In this document: positions 1 through 8,187 of the stretch, in pieces | How positions within the stretch are numbered: position 1 is the stretch's first letter | How the letters are laid out: each line of letters opens with the position of its first letter | Origin: Rosistilla ulvae | Lineage (GTDB): Bacteria > Planctomycetota > Planctomycetia > Pirellulales > Pirellulaceae | Assembly (NCBI RefSeq): GCF_007741475.1 | Contig: NZ_CP036261.1 | Span: 1,302,001-1,366,000 of the forward strand | Reading direction: 5' to 3' | Length of the DNA: 64,000 nt | The notes under the pieces: model-generated | What the model was told of the DNA's origin: nothing | The model's database searches: none | The model's input: only the letters and a program-made list of their open reading frames with translations | Made by a program: the position numbers and the translations under genes

Positions 1-1
1 G

Positions 2-259
2 AATCGGGCCGCGCGGCAGAAGGAGGATGTCCACCGTGCCGAAGCGGCGTTGCAAGCGTTGCACGACGACATGGCTGACCTGGAAGAGGATTTGAAGCGG
101 GAGATCGATGAACTGGCCGAACGCTTTCATATCGATAACCTGAAGCTGGACGAGACGCTGATCAATCCACGCAAGGGGGATTTGCGAGTCGATTCGCCCG
201 TGCTGCTGTGGACCCCGTGGCAAGTCGATTCGGTGGGGATCGCCCAGCGGCTGTTTTAG
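2..259 (+). CDS. C-terminal end of an unidentified protein (cut by window edge)
   Basis: An open frame enters from the left edge and stops at 257-259, giving about 85 residues. The first half is charged and helical (repeated Glu, Lys, Asp, Ala), as in a coiled coil, and the tail holds a hydrophobic strand LLWTPW. An internal TTG at 50 could act as a start but the frame is open upstream, so this is read as the end of a longer gene. The layout of a helical segment followed by a short strand and a WxPW-like end is loosely reminiscent of the tail of HerA/DUF87-type ATPases, but the visible part is too short to name the family. Confidence 0.55.
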   Translation, partial: NRAARQKEDVHRAEAALQALHDDMADLEEDLKREIDELAERFHIDNLKLDETLINPRKGDLRVDSPVLLWTPWQVDSVGIAQRLF

Positions 260-567
260 GGATCGCCGCGATGGTCGCCTTTCGCTCCGCGAAAGTGCGG
301 ATGCCGAATAAGCGCTTCGCGAACCGGCTGCTAACGCGTGGCGGCTGATGGTCGCCTTTCGCTCCGCGGAAGGCGCGTCCGGTGCATACAGGGGCCGCAC
401 TTTCGCGGAGCGAAAGGCGACCTTGGGCAAATTCGCAGGCTTGCTGCGAGTGCAACGTTACCTGCTTTTTACGGTGCCAAATGCCGCAGCGCTCGGCGGT
501 CGAGAGGACCGTTGTCGCGCGACGGCCCCTTTGCTGCAACTTGGACGCTCGTTAGGATTCGGCAGCT
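260..567. other. Intergenic region with REP-like palindromes
   Basis: Between the first gene and the helicase gene there is no credible coding sequence; short frames here are low complexity and overlap the repeats. The content is a cluster of three related palindromic units (listed separately) and about 140 bases of unremarkable sequence before the helicase start. Confidence 0.6.
273..422. repeat. REP-like palindrome cluster, three units
   Basis: The 28 bases at 273-300 recur as an exact reverse complement at 395-422, and a third, direct partial copy lies at about 348-368. Each unit is itself a hairpin, CTTTCGC-TCC-GCGAAAG, so the cluster can fold either as small hairpins or as one long stem. 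The two facing units with a degenerate copy between them resemble REP/BIME elements of other bacteria. Whether they act as terminators of the upstream gene, protect mRNA ends or are mobilised by a REP-associated transposase cannot be told here. Confidence 0.8.
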
Positions 568-2538
568 ATGTCACATGGTCTGAACCCCGCTCAACACGAA
601 GCCGTTAATACGCTCTCTGGTCCGCTGCTGGTCTTGGCCGGAGCGGGTACGGGGAAGACGCGCGTCGTCACCTTTCGTATCGCCAACCTGATCCGCAACG
701 GCACCGCCGCCGATCGGATCCTTGCGGTGACGTTCACCAACAAAGCGGCGGGCGAGATGCAGGAGCGGATCGCCGAGCTGTTGGGGATCTCCAAACGCCC
801 GTCTAAAAAAGACGATCGGCCGCGGCCGGTGATCGGCACGTTCCACTCGCAATGCGTTCGCATCTTGCGGCAACATGCGACCAATCTGGGCTACCCGAAG
901 AAGTTCGCGATCTACGATCGATCGGATCAAGAGAGCATCGCGCGGAGCGTGCTTCGCGAATTGCGTTTGCCGACGGCGGCGCTGAAGCCGGGCGATCTGC
1001 TGTCGATCATCGGCCAATGGAAAAACGGCTCGATCCATCCCGACGCGGCGGTCAACGAAGCGCGCACCGACAAAGAGCACCTCGCGGCGGCTGGTTATCG
1101 GCGGTATCAGAATTCGCTGAAGGCCTGCGGCGCGATGGACTTCGACGATCTGTTGCTGAACACCGAGGTGCTGTTTACCGAACACGAAGAGGTTCGCCAA
1201 TCGGAGGCCGATCGCTTCGATCACATCCTTGTCGATGAGTATCAGGACACCAACGGCAGCCAGTATCGGATCATCAAAGCGCTCGCCGATGCGCACCGCA
1301 ATCTGTGTGTCGTGGGGGACGATGATCAATCGATTTATGGCTGGCGTGGAGCCGACGTTCGCCACATTTTGAACTTCAAGAAAGACTGGGAAGATGCGAC
1401 CGTCGTCCGCTTGGAGGACAATTATCGCTCGACCGGTTCGATCCTCGAAATGGCCAACCGGTTGATCCAGTACAACACGGTCCGGCACGACAAATCGCTG
1501 AAGCCGGCACGTCCGGCGGGACAGCGGCCGCGGATCTCGCAGTTCAAAGACGAGACCGAAGAATCGCAGCGCGTCGTCGGCGAGATCGGCCGGTTGATCG
1601 AATTGAATCACTACCAACCGGGCGAGATTGCGATCCTGTTCCGGACCAAGGAACAGCCGCGGTTGTTCGAGCAGGAGTTGCGGAAGGCCGCCCTGCCCTA
1701 CGTGATGATGGGCAGCCAGTCGTTTTTCGATCGACGCGAAGTCCGCGATGTCGTGGCGTATCTGAAGTGGGTCGAACAGCCCGACGATGAGGTCTCGCTG
1801 ATGCGCGTCGCCAACACGCCGCCGCGCGGGCTGGGCCAGGGAACTGTCAAGTTGTTGATGGACGCCGCGGTGAAGCGAGGCCAGCCGATCTGGCAGGTGA
1901 TGTGCGACGACACGGTCACATCGACGCTGCCGCCAGCGGCTCGCCGCGGAATCGACGACTTGCGTGGCATCCTTGTCGATGTGCAGAATCGGATCCGCGA
2001 CGATGGACTGACCGAAGCGGTTAACACGCTGATCGCGCGAACGCGTTATATGGACGAGATTCGCACGCGTTACAACGAGCCCGAAGAGTGTGAAGCGAGA
2101 ATCGCGTCGATCGGCGAAGTCGTCAACGCTGTCGATGCGTATGCCGATCGCGCCAAGAAACCCAGCCTGACCGACTTCCTCTCGGAGATCGCTCTTTCGG
2201 GACGCGAGATGGGGAACGAAAAAGATCGCGCTGCCCAACAGAACGCGATCTGGTTGCTGACGATGCACGCCGCCAAGGGGCTCGAATTCCCTGTCGTCTA
2301 TATGGTCGGCATGGAGGATGGCCTGCTGCCTCACCACCGCAGCACCAAGGGGGACGACGACGCGATCGCTGAAGAGCGGCGGCTGTGCTACGTCGGGATC
2401 ACCCGGGCGCAGGAAAAGCTAACTCTTTCGCTGGCGCTGACGCGTCGTAAATGGGGTAAGCCCCGGCCGACGACGCCCAGCCGGTTCCTGTACGAGATTA
2501 CCGGCCAAGCCGATAATCCAAACCGCTACCGCAAGTAG
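568..2538 (+). CDS. ATP-dependent DNA helicase, UvrD/PcrA/Rep family (SF1A)
   Basis: A 656-residue superfamily 1A helicase, expected to unwind DNA 3' to 5' during repair or replication restart. All main motifs are visible: Q-motif LNPAQHEAV (5-13), Walker A GAGTGKT (25-31), motif Ia AVTFTNKAAGEM (53-64), Walker B VDEYQDTN (222-229), motif III GDDDQSIYGWRGAD (250-263), motif IV DNYRST, motif V LTMHAAKGLEFP and motif VI with GITRAQEKL near residue 600. The length is slightly short of typical PcrA/UvrD (about 720), and the C-terminal RecBCD/UvrD partner-binding tail looks reduced. The ATG at 568 has an AGGA-like site about 11 bases upstream and starts directly at the Q-motif. PcrA, UvrD and Rep cannot be separated by eye, so no symbol is given. 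The HisA-like gene follows after 18 bases. Confidence 0.95.
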   Translation: MSHGLNPAQHEAVNTLSGPLLVLAGAGTGKTRVVTFRIANLIRNGTAADRILAVTFTNKAAGEMQERIAELLGISKRPSKKDDRPRPVIGTFHSQCVRILRQHATNLGYPKKFAIYDRSDQESIARSVLRELRLPTAALKPGDLLSIIGQWKNGSIHPDAAVNEARTDKEHLAAAGYRRYQNSLKACGAMDFDDLLLNTEVLFTEHEEVRQSEADRFDHILVDEYQDTNGSQYRIIKALADAHRNLCVVGDDDQSIYGWRGADVRHILNFKKDWEDATVVRLEDNYRSTGSILEMANRLIQYNTVRHDKSLKPARPAGQRPRISQFKDETEESQRVVGEIGRLIELNHYQPGEIAILFRTKEQPRLFEQELRKAALPYVMMGSQSFFDRREVRDVVAYLKWVEQPDDEVSLMRVANTPPRGLGQGTVKLLMDAAVKRGQPIWQVMCDDTVTSTLPPAARRGIDDLRGILVDVQNRIRDDGLTEAVNTLIARTRYMDEIRTRYNEPEECEARIASIGEVVNAVDAYADRAKKPSLTDFLSEIALSGREMGNEKDRAAQQNAIWLLTMHAAKGLEFPVVYMVGMEDGLLPHHRSTKGDDDAIAEERRLCYVGITRAQEKLTLSLALTRRKWGKPRPTTPSRFLYEITGQADNPNRYRK

Positions 2539-2556
2539 CTCGTCGGTTCCCTTGCC

Positions 2557-3321
2557 ATGCTCAGCACCACCGCAGAATCGACCGACGACGATCCGCTGGC
2601 GTCGGTCTTGGGAGTCATTGATCTGAAGGGGGGCAAAGCTGTCCATGCGGTCCGCGGCAATCGCGACAGCTATCGGCCGGTTTGCTGTGCCGCGACAAAT
2701 GATGGCGATCCGATCGCGTTGGCTCAAATGTATCTCGATTCCGGCGTCGGCGGGTTGTACGTCGCCGATCTGGACGCGATCACGGCGGGGGCTCCTCACG
2801 ACAAGCTTCTGAATCGCTTGGCTGATTTGGGAGCTCCGATTTGGATCGACGCCGGCGTCGTCGAATTGCAACTGCCCGCGTCCGATCGGATCGTCCGCGT
2901 CGTCGGGACCGAATCGATAGCCTCTTTGGAAGAACTGGTGCCGCTGCGCGAGCGGTGGTCGGCTCGGCGGCATGGGATCGTTTTGAGCATCGATCTGCGC
3001 GAGGGAGTCGTTTTGGGGGGATCGCCGGCTTTGGCAAGTCAAACGGCTGTCGAGATCGCTAGCGAAGCGATCGACAGCGGTTTCGATCGCCTGATCGCCC
3101 TGGATCTGGCTGCTGTTGGAGCCGCTTCTGGCACCCTAACGTTGCCGATTTGCCAGGCTATCGCCGAGAAACACCCCCATGTGGAATTGACCTCCGGCGG
3201 CGGGATTCGGACGCTCGCCGACATCCAGATACTAAAAGAGGGGGGCTGTCGATACGTATTGGTCGGTACGGCCCTCCATGGTGGGCGAAAGAAGTTGTCC
3301 TTTGGCAGCGGAACTTGTTGA
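2557..3321 (+). CDS. HisA/HisF-family TIM-barrel protein
   Basis: A 254-residue (beta/alpha)8 barrel of the HisA/HisF family. HisA isomerises the ProFAR intermediate in histidine synthesis. The two acidic positions of the family are present (VIDLKGG, Asp22; LSIDLREG, Asp146), as are both C-terminal phosphate-binding segments (SGGGIRTLADI at 214-223 and VLVGTALH at 234-241). It differs from a standard HisA by a Ser/Thr/Asp-rich N-terminal extension and a shortened end after the second phosphate loop. There is no other his gene nearby; it follows the helicase gene by 18 bases. HisA-like paralogues occur in C1-carrier (methanopterin) gene sets of methylotrophs and planctomycetes, so this may be such a paralogue rather than the true histidine enzyme; that is inference. 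Confidence 0.75.
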   Translation: MLSTTAESTDDDPLASVLGVIDLKGGKAVHAVRGNRDSYRPVCCAATNDGDPIALAQMYLDSGVGGLYVADLDAITAGAPHDKLLNRLADLGAPIWIDAGVVELQLPASDRIVRVVGTESIASLEELVPLRERWSARRHGIVLSIDLREGVVLGGSPALASQTAVEIASEAIDSGFDRLIALDLAAVGAASGTLTLPICQAIAEKHPHVELTSGGGIRTLADIQILKEGGCRYVLVGTALHGGRKKLSFGSGTC

Positions 3322-3427
3322 CACACGCCAGTTTGCGGCGATAGTCTGTTTATAGGGATTTGTGTCCCGAATCCCTTCTTATCCCTTGGCGATTGCCGCC
3401 CCTATCGCTCCAGCCCTCGAGGTTCCG

Positions 3428-5014
3428 ATGTCGCATCGCGTCGAAGCTACCCATGCCGCCAGTCTCCAGCATTCCCATCGCGCCCGACAGTTGTTGGCAG
3501 CATGGTTTATTGGATTGATCGCTGCAGTGGCGTTTGGGGCGATCGCCGCGCCGGCTTGGGGCCAAGCGGCAGCTGGAAAGCCTCAATACGACGTGATGAA
3601 GTACCAGCCGAACTGGTTTACGGAAAAGTCGATCGTCAATCGGATCAAACAGATTCGCGGCCAGATCGTCAACGATCCGGCACAGTTGAGCGAGCAGAAG
3701 GACTTCTTCGTCAAGATCTACCAAAACATCTTTGCATCGATGACCGACCCGGCGGAGTTTTCGAATCTGCAACCGCGTCGGGCCGAGGTGATGAAGGACA
3801 TTTACAACGCCGCTCGCCGCGGCAACACGCAGGTCTCGCGCGGCCTGTCGATCATGTCGTTCCAGCAATGCAAAGCGATCGCTCAAGGAAACTACTACCC
3901 CGGGGCGCGGATCAACGCTGTCTTTATGATCGGCGAACTCAACGACCGTGAACCGAACTCCTTGGAAAAACAGGCACCGATCCCGATGCAAGCGGCGCTT
4001 CCGTTGCTGTTGGAGATCGTCGAAGACGCCAAGTACGACGATGGTTTGCGAGTCGCGGCGATCCAGGGTATTCAACGCCACGCTTCATTGAACGCCGAGC
4101 GTTGGAAGCCGGAATTGCAGGACAAGGTCGCTGACCTGATGATCGCGACCGCTCAACAGGACGCTCCGAAAGATCGCAATCTGGACGCTCACGGCTGGGT
4201 GCAGATGTTGGCGATCAACACGTTGGTCAGTCTGAAAAACCCGCGCCGCGTCGACCAAGTGGCCAAGCTGGTGATGGAGATTCCAACCAAGGAGGATTCG
4301 TCGCAGTTGGCCCTCGTTTACGCCGCCCGTGCGACTCCCAATATCCAGATTCCCAAGGAGTTCAAGCCACAAGCGGATACCGTTTTGAAGCGTTGGGCAG
4401 CGGAGGTGAGCGAAAGTATCGCACGAGAGGCGAAGCGGATCGAAGACCTCGAAAAGCCACGTCCCCAGGCCTCGATGGCTGGTATGGGGATGGGCATGGA
4501 AATGGGGATGGGAGGCGGTGAGGCCTATTCCGATATGGGCATGGAGATGGGGATGGGCATGGGAATGGGCATGACCGCTCCAGGTGCCGCAAAACCACAG
4601 ACCATCGAGATCATCCTCGCCCGTCGGATGCTCAACGATACGATCGAATCGTTCCATCTCGGATTGACCGGCACGCGAGCCAAGACCGACGCCGCCAGCG
4701 CGGCCAAAGGATTGGTCGCCAGTCTCAGCGATGAGAAGGAGAAAGCCGATGCGATTCGATTGGTTTCGATCATCGATGAGGTGAAGGCGGGGGTCAACGA
4801 CACGATGATTTCGAAGAATCTCGAGTATGCCGAGAAGCTTCGCGAGCTCGAAAAGAAGCTGCAGGCCTTCGTCGATCCCGACGCCGCGGCCGATGCGAAG
4901 CCGGGGACAAATACGAGCCCATTCTTCGATGGCCCGTTTTCTAGTGCTCCTCCGGCGCTCAACCGCAGCGAACCCAACGTCGCTTCGCGCACTAAGGCAG
5001 CTGGACAGAACTAA
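3428..5014 (+). CDS. Exported protein with Met/Gly-rich tandem segment
   Basis: Unrecognised protein of 528 residues. The frame is open from 3362, but the ATG at 3428 is preferred because it gives a short basic N-terminus, a hydrophobic segment (AWFIGLIAAVAFGAIAAPAWGQ) and a likely signal peptidase site after AWGQ. The middle is alpha-helical with HEAT/ARM-like spacing (paired helices such as ALPLLLEIVEDAKYDDGLRVAAIQGI). At nt 4480-4575 lies a low-complexity run of alternating Met and Gly (GMGMGMEMGMG type), followed by another helical region and a Pro/Ser tail. A Met-rich run in an exported protein could bind soft metals such as copper, but could equally be a flexible linker. The 3' end overlaps the convergent rsmD gene by 23 bases. 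Confidence 0.75.
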   Translation: MSHRVEATHAASLQHSHRARQLLAAWFIGLIAAVAFGAIAAPAWGQAAAGKPQYDVMKYQPNWFTEKSIVNRIKQIRGQIVNDPAQLSEQKDFFVKIYQNIFASMTDPAEFSNLQPRRAEVMKDIYNAARRGNTQVSRGLSIMSFQQCKAIAQGNYYPGARINAVFMIGELNDREPNSLEKQAPIPMQAALPLLLEIVEDAKYDDGLRVAAIQGIQRHASLNAERWKPELQDKVADLMIATAQQDAPKDRNLDAHGWVQMLAINTLVSLKNPRRVDQVAKLVMEIPTKEDSSQLALVYAARATPNIQIPKEFKPQADTVLKRWAAEVSESIAREAKRIEDLEKPRPQASMAGMGMGMEMGMGGGEAYSDMGMEMGMGMGMGMTAPGAAKPQTIEIILARRMLNDTIESFHLGLTGTRAKTDAASAAKGLVASLSDEKEKADAIRLVSIIDEVKAGVNDTMISKNLEYAEKLRELEKKLQAFVDPDAAADAKPGTNTSPFFDGPFSSAPPALNRSEPNVASRTKAAGQN

Positions 5015-5639
5015 GTTCGGTCAACGCCAGCTGGGTAATTCCGTATTTCCGCACGTCCCATTCGGCTGCGGTTAGTTCGGCGGTATCAAAAAAGTTGTCG
5101 CATTCGGCAACCAGTACGCCGTGCGGATGGGCTTCGGCGGCAAAGCAGATCATCCGGTTCAGGTCTTTGATCCGCGACTGGAACATTTCGTACGGCGGGC
5201 ACATCAAAAACACCCACGGCGATTCGGGCTCTTCGGCGTGCGCTTGGTGCATCAACGCTCCCAGGCCACGAAAGGCGTCTCCCGCGGTCAACGAGATGCG
5301 GTCGGCGAGGTCGAGATCGGCGACGTTTTGGCGGATCTGTTCCAGCGTTCGGCGGTTTTGCTCCATCGTCACGGCGCGGCTGGCCCCGCGGCTGATCGAT
5401 TCGATCGCTAGCACGCCGGTGCCGCCAAAGGGATCGAATACGATCGCTCCTTTGATTCGTTGGCCGATCAGATTAAACAGGCTCTCACGCACCGAGTCTC
5501 GCATTGGACGCGTGCTGCGGTCGCCGTTGTAGCGGACCTTGCGGCCCCGCATATCGCCCCCGATCACTCGCAGCGTGGTCGCTTTGGACTTCAGACCGCG
5601 CTTCGCCTGGGACGCCTGGTAGGGTTTTGATTTCTTCAA
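4992..5639 (-). CDS. rsmD: RsmD-type 16S rRNA (guanine-N2) methyltransferase
   Basis: A 215-residue Rossmann-fold methyltransferase of the RsmD family, which methylates G966 of 16S rRNA. Family signatures are clear: LRVIGGDMRGRKV near residues 23-35, TRPMRDSVRESLFNLIG at about 43-59, and the SAM-binding FDPFGGTGVLAIESISRGA. The catalytic motif IV, usually (D/N)PPY, reads MCPPYE here, so the conserved Asp is replaced by Cys. A basic N-terminal extension (KKSKPYQASQAKRGLKSK) precedes the domain. The frame and flanking motifs are intact, so the substitution does not look like a frameshift, but activity is uncertain. The gene converges on and overlaps the upstream plus-strand gene by 23 bases. 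Confidence 0.88.
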   Translation of the reverse strand: MKKSKPYQASQAKRGLKSKATTLRVIGGDMRGRKVRYNGDRSTRPMRDSVRESLFNLIGQRIKGAIVFDPFGGTGVLAIESISRGASRAVTMEQNRRTLEQIRQNVADLDLADRISLTAGDAFRGLGALMHQAHAEEPESPWVFLMCPPYEMFQSRIKDLNRMICFAAEAHPHGVLVAECDNFFDTAELTAAEWDVRKYGITQLALTELSSVQLP

Positions 5640-5781
5640 GAATTGTCACGTTTCGCAAGGATTTCACTGAACCGCCCAGGCAATTGCGTTCGTACAGCCT
5701 GGATTCTACGGTCTATCATGACGTCGCGTGGTGTGGCCATCAATGGGAGCCTGGGATAGGGCTGTGGATTCGATCTTGAAG

Positions 5782-7089
5782 ATGAGAGTTGAAATGGGAT
5801 TACGAAACCTGGCCGCGCCGCTGTTGCTGACGATCTGCTTTGGCACCGTGGCCGATGCGCAAGAGTCTGAGGCCGATGCCAAACCGGCCGCGGAACAACC
5901 GGCAGCGGAAGAGGCGAAACCGGCAGTGGAAGAGCCGGCGCCCGATGAGCCCAAGCCGGCTGTAGAGGAAGCTGCAGCGAGCGAGGAAAAGCCGGCGGGG
6001 GGGAAGACCGAAGCGGCGAAGAAGGCGCAGGCGGTCTTTGACCAACGGGTTGAAGAGTGGCGGAAAGCGACTCAAGCGTTGTGGACCGAGGTCAACGAAT
6101 TTCACACCGCCCGCGGCGATGTGAAGTTCAGCGAACAGATCCGCTGGGCCGAGCGTGAATCGGCGGCTCGCGATGCGATGCAAGCTGCTTTTCTGGCAGC
6201 GTCCAACTTGGTCTTCGAGGATCACGAGAATCGCGACGGGCGAACATTTTTGGCGCAGTCGATCCTCTACCATGCGCAAACCGACTGGTACGAAGGGCTC
6301 AAACAGGGTGCGCTGGCGATGCTGGAAGCTGGCGTCAAGGATATCCAGTTGAACGTGATCGCCGGTGTCTCCGCGGCGGCGACGGGAGACTTTGAAGTCG
6401 CCAGAGGGCATCTGAAAGAAGTTCCCGACGGTGATGAAGGACTTGCCGAGGTTGGGCAACGGATGAAATTTATTCTCGATCCGTTGCAGGAGAGTTGGGA
6501 GAAGGAACAGAAGTTGCGAGAGGCGGAGGCAAAAGCGGACGACCTGCCGCGCGTTCTGCTGAAGACGACGCGAGGCGAAGTGTTGGTGGAACTGTTTGAA
6601 AACGAAGCTCCCAACACGGTCGCTAGTTTCATTTCGTTGGTCGAAGATGGCTTCTACGACAATGTTCCGTTCTACCAAGTGGTCGAGCATGAGTTTGCTC
6701 AGACGGGCGATCGCGACGGCGATGGATCGGGCACCGCTGACTACCGTCTGCCCGATGAAGCGATTGGCGAGCGGGGGATCTTTCGCGGATCGTTGGTGAT
6801 GGCCAAGATCCCCAATCCCAATGCCGCACGCGATCCCGATGCGTCGGGCACCATTCCCAACACGGGCAGCAGCCAGTTTTTGATCACTCTGTTGCCCTTT
6901 AATCCCGAATACAAAGAACTCTGCTGCTTTGGTCGCGTGGTAAGCGGGATGGGAGCGATCTCGACGCTCAATCGCGCCAAGGTCGAAAAGGAGAAAGACG
7001 CGCCGGTCGTATTGCCCGATTCGATCATCGAAGCGGAAGTTGTTCGGAAGCGGGACCACGAGTACAAGCCCGAGACGCTCCCCTACTGA
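5782..7089 (+). CDS. Exported cyclophilin-domain protein (PPIase-like)
   Basis: About 435 residues from the ATG at 5782 (ATG at 5794 is also possible); both give a hydrophobic signal ending VADAQ. After the signal comes an Ala/Glu/Pro/Lys linker with repeats such as KPAAEQPAAEEAKPAVEE, then an alpha-helical, TPR-like region, then a cyclophilin-type peptidyl-prolyl isomerase domain (about residues 255-425). Cyclophilin landmarks are FENEAPNTVASFI, DGFYDN, FAQTGD, GSLVMA, GSSQFLI and FGRVV. The position of the catalytic Arg (R55 of human CypA, normally F-x-R-V/I) is Gln299 here (FYQVV), so catalysis should be weak or absent and the domain may only bind peptides. It is likely to act outside the cytoplasmic membrane. 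Confidence 0.88.
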   Translation: MRVEMGLRNLAAPLLLTICFGTVADAQESEADAKPAAEQPAAEEAKPAVEEPAPDEPKPAVEEAAASEEKPAGGKTEAAKKAQAVFDQRVEEWRKATQALWTEVNEFHTARGDVKFSEQIRWAERESAARDAMQAAFLAASNLVFEDHENRDGRTFLAQSILYHAQTDWYEGLKQGALAMLEAGVKDIQLNVIAGVSAAATGDFEVARGHLKEVPDGDEGLAEVGQRMKFILDPLQESWEKEQKLREAEAKADDLPRVLLKTTRGEVLVELFENEAPNTVASFISLVEDGFYDNVPFYQVVEHEFAQTGDRDGDGSGTADYRLPDEAIGERGIFRGSLVMAKIPNPNAARDPDASGTIPNTGSSQFLITLLPFNPEYKELCCFGRVVSGMGAISTLNRAKVEKEKDAPVVLPDSIIEAEVVRKRDHEYKPETLPY

Positions 7090-7110
7090 TCCCCTTCGAC
7101 GGTCGCCGAT

Positions 7111-8148
7111 CTAATCGACGAAGATTCCATTGAGCCGCTCGGCGAGCGGTTCCCAGCGATCGGCCGCCACTTCGAAGTCGGCGTCGAGCCAACGGACCGA
7201 TTCTTCGGGCATCACCCGTGGCTGTTCCTTGACGCTGCGGAACAACGGGATCTGGGAACTGTTTCCCATCGCCAGCCGCTTCTCGGTCTCGGGGCTCATC
7301 AAAAACAACGCCAACTGCTCCGCCGCGACTGGGTGCGGTGCGTCCTTTAAGACAGCCAACGTGTTGGGAATTCGCAGCGTTCCCATCTGATCGGGCTGCT
7401 GGTCGGGGTAGACGATCGCGACGGGAAAGCCCAGGTCGCGTTCGATCACCGCGTCGTCGGTATCGGTCAGCCCCCAAGCGACTTGCCCGGCCGAGACCGC
7501 TTGTGCGACCTGCTTGTTCCCCGACAGCGTGACGGCGTTTTGCTGGATCTCGCGAAACAGAGCGTCCGCCTTTTCCTGACCTAACTGATTCTCGAGCACC
7601 GCCGCGTGCGTGGCCGTGGTGCCGAACAGCGGCCGCGCGATCGCCCCCTGCCCTTTCCATTTTGGATCAGCTAGATCCAAGACGCTTGTCGGCCATTGAT
7701 CCGGATCGGGCAATAGTTTTTTGTTGACGATCAGCACGCGAGCGCGGGCGGCAAACCCGCACCAAGTGCCATCCGACGCGATGCAGCCGGCGGGCCAAAC
7801 GGTATCGACAGGCCAGTCGATCTCTTTCAGTAAGCCAGCTTTCTGCAGCCGCACCGTGTGGATGATCTCGTTGTTCCAGAACAGATCGCAGACCGGGCGA
7901 TCGCGTTCGCCGAGGATTCGGTTGACCAGCCCAATCGTCTTGGTCGATTCGATGTCGAACCGCGCGTTGACTTGGATCTTGCTGTCGACATGCCGGTCGA
8001 AGCTGCTCAACATCGGCGCGGCAAACTCTTGGTCGAGCGCCGAATAGACGACGACTTCGTTTTCGGGACGCGGCACACAGCCGCCGACCAACAGAATCAA
8101 CGGAGCAATCAAACGGCAGCAATCGAGAGGGCGTTTCGTGTTGGGCAT
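7111..8148 (-). CDS. Iron-type ABC transporter substrate-binding lipoprotein
   Basis: A 345-residue periplasmic binding protein of the bacterial extracellular solute-binding family, FbpA/FutA-like (class D). The N-terminus is a lipoprotein signal with lipobox LVGGC (Cys24). Family features include VVVYSALDQEFAAPMLSSF, the GIL-like segment TIGLVNRILGE, DLFWNNEIIHTVRLQ, GFAARARVLIVN and the late LADPKWKGQGAIARP. This family binds Fe3+ or small anions and passes them to an inner-membrane permease. No permease or ATPase gene is next to it in the window, so it may be an orphan receptor or its partners lie elsewhere. It diverges from the peptidase gene across about 40 bases, so the two promoters must overlap. 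Confidence 0.82.
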   Translation of the reverse strand: MPNTKRPLDCCRLIAPLILLVGGCVPRPENEVVVYSALDQEFAAPMLSSFDRHVDSKIQVNARFDIESTKTIGLVNRILGERDRPVCDLFWNNEIIHTVRLQKAGLLKEIDWPVDTVWPAGCIASDGTWCGFAARARVLIVNKKLLPDPDQWPTSVLDLADPKWKGQGAIARPLFGTTATHAAVLENQLGQEKADALFREIQQNAVTLSGNKQVAQAVSAGQVAWGLTDTDDAVIERDLGFPVAIVYPDQQPDQMGTLRIPNTLAVLKDAPHPVAAEQLALFLMSPETEKRLAMGNSSQIPLFRSVKEQPRVMPEESVRWLDADFEVAADRWEPLAERLNGIFVD

Positions 8149-8187
8149 GTATCCAGCTATGATGGAGGGCTACGGAGAATCATCGTT

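Noticed and set aside
571-2337. 588-codon minus-strand open frame opposite the helicase gene
   Set aside because: Shadow of the helicase gene; Arg/Gln/Asp-rich with no family motif.
5800-7059. 419-codon minus-strand open frame opposite the cyclophilin gene
   Set aside because: Shadow; the Leu/Arg/Phe-rich tail is a reverse image of the Ala/Glu/Pro linker.
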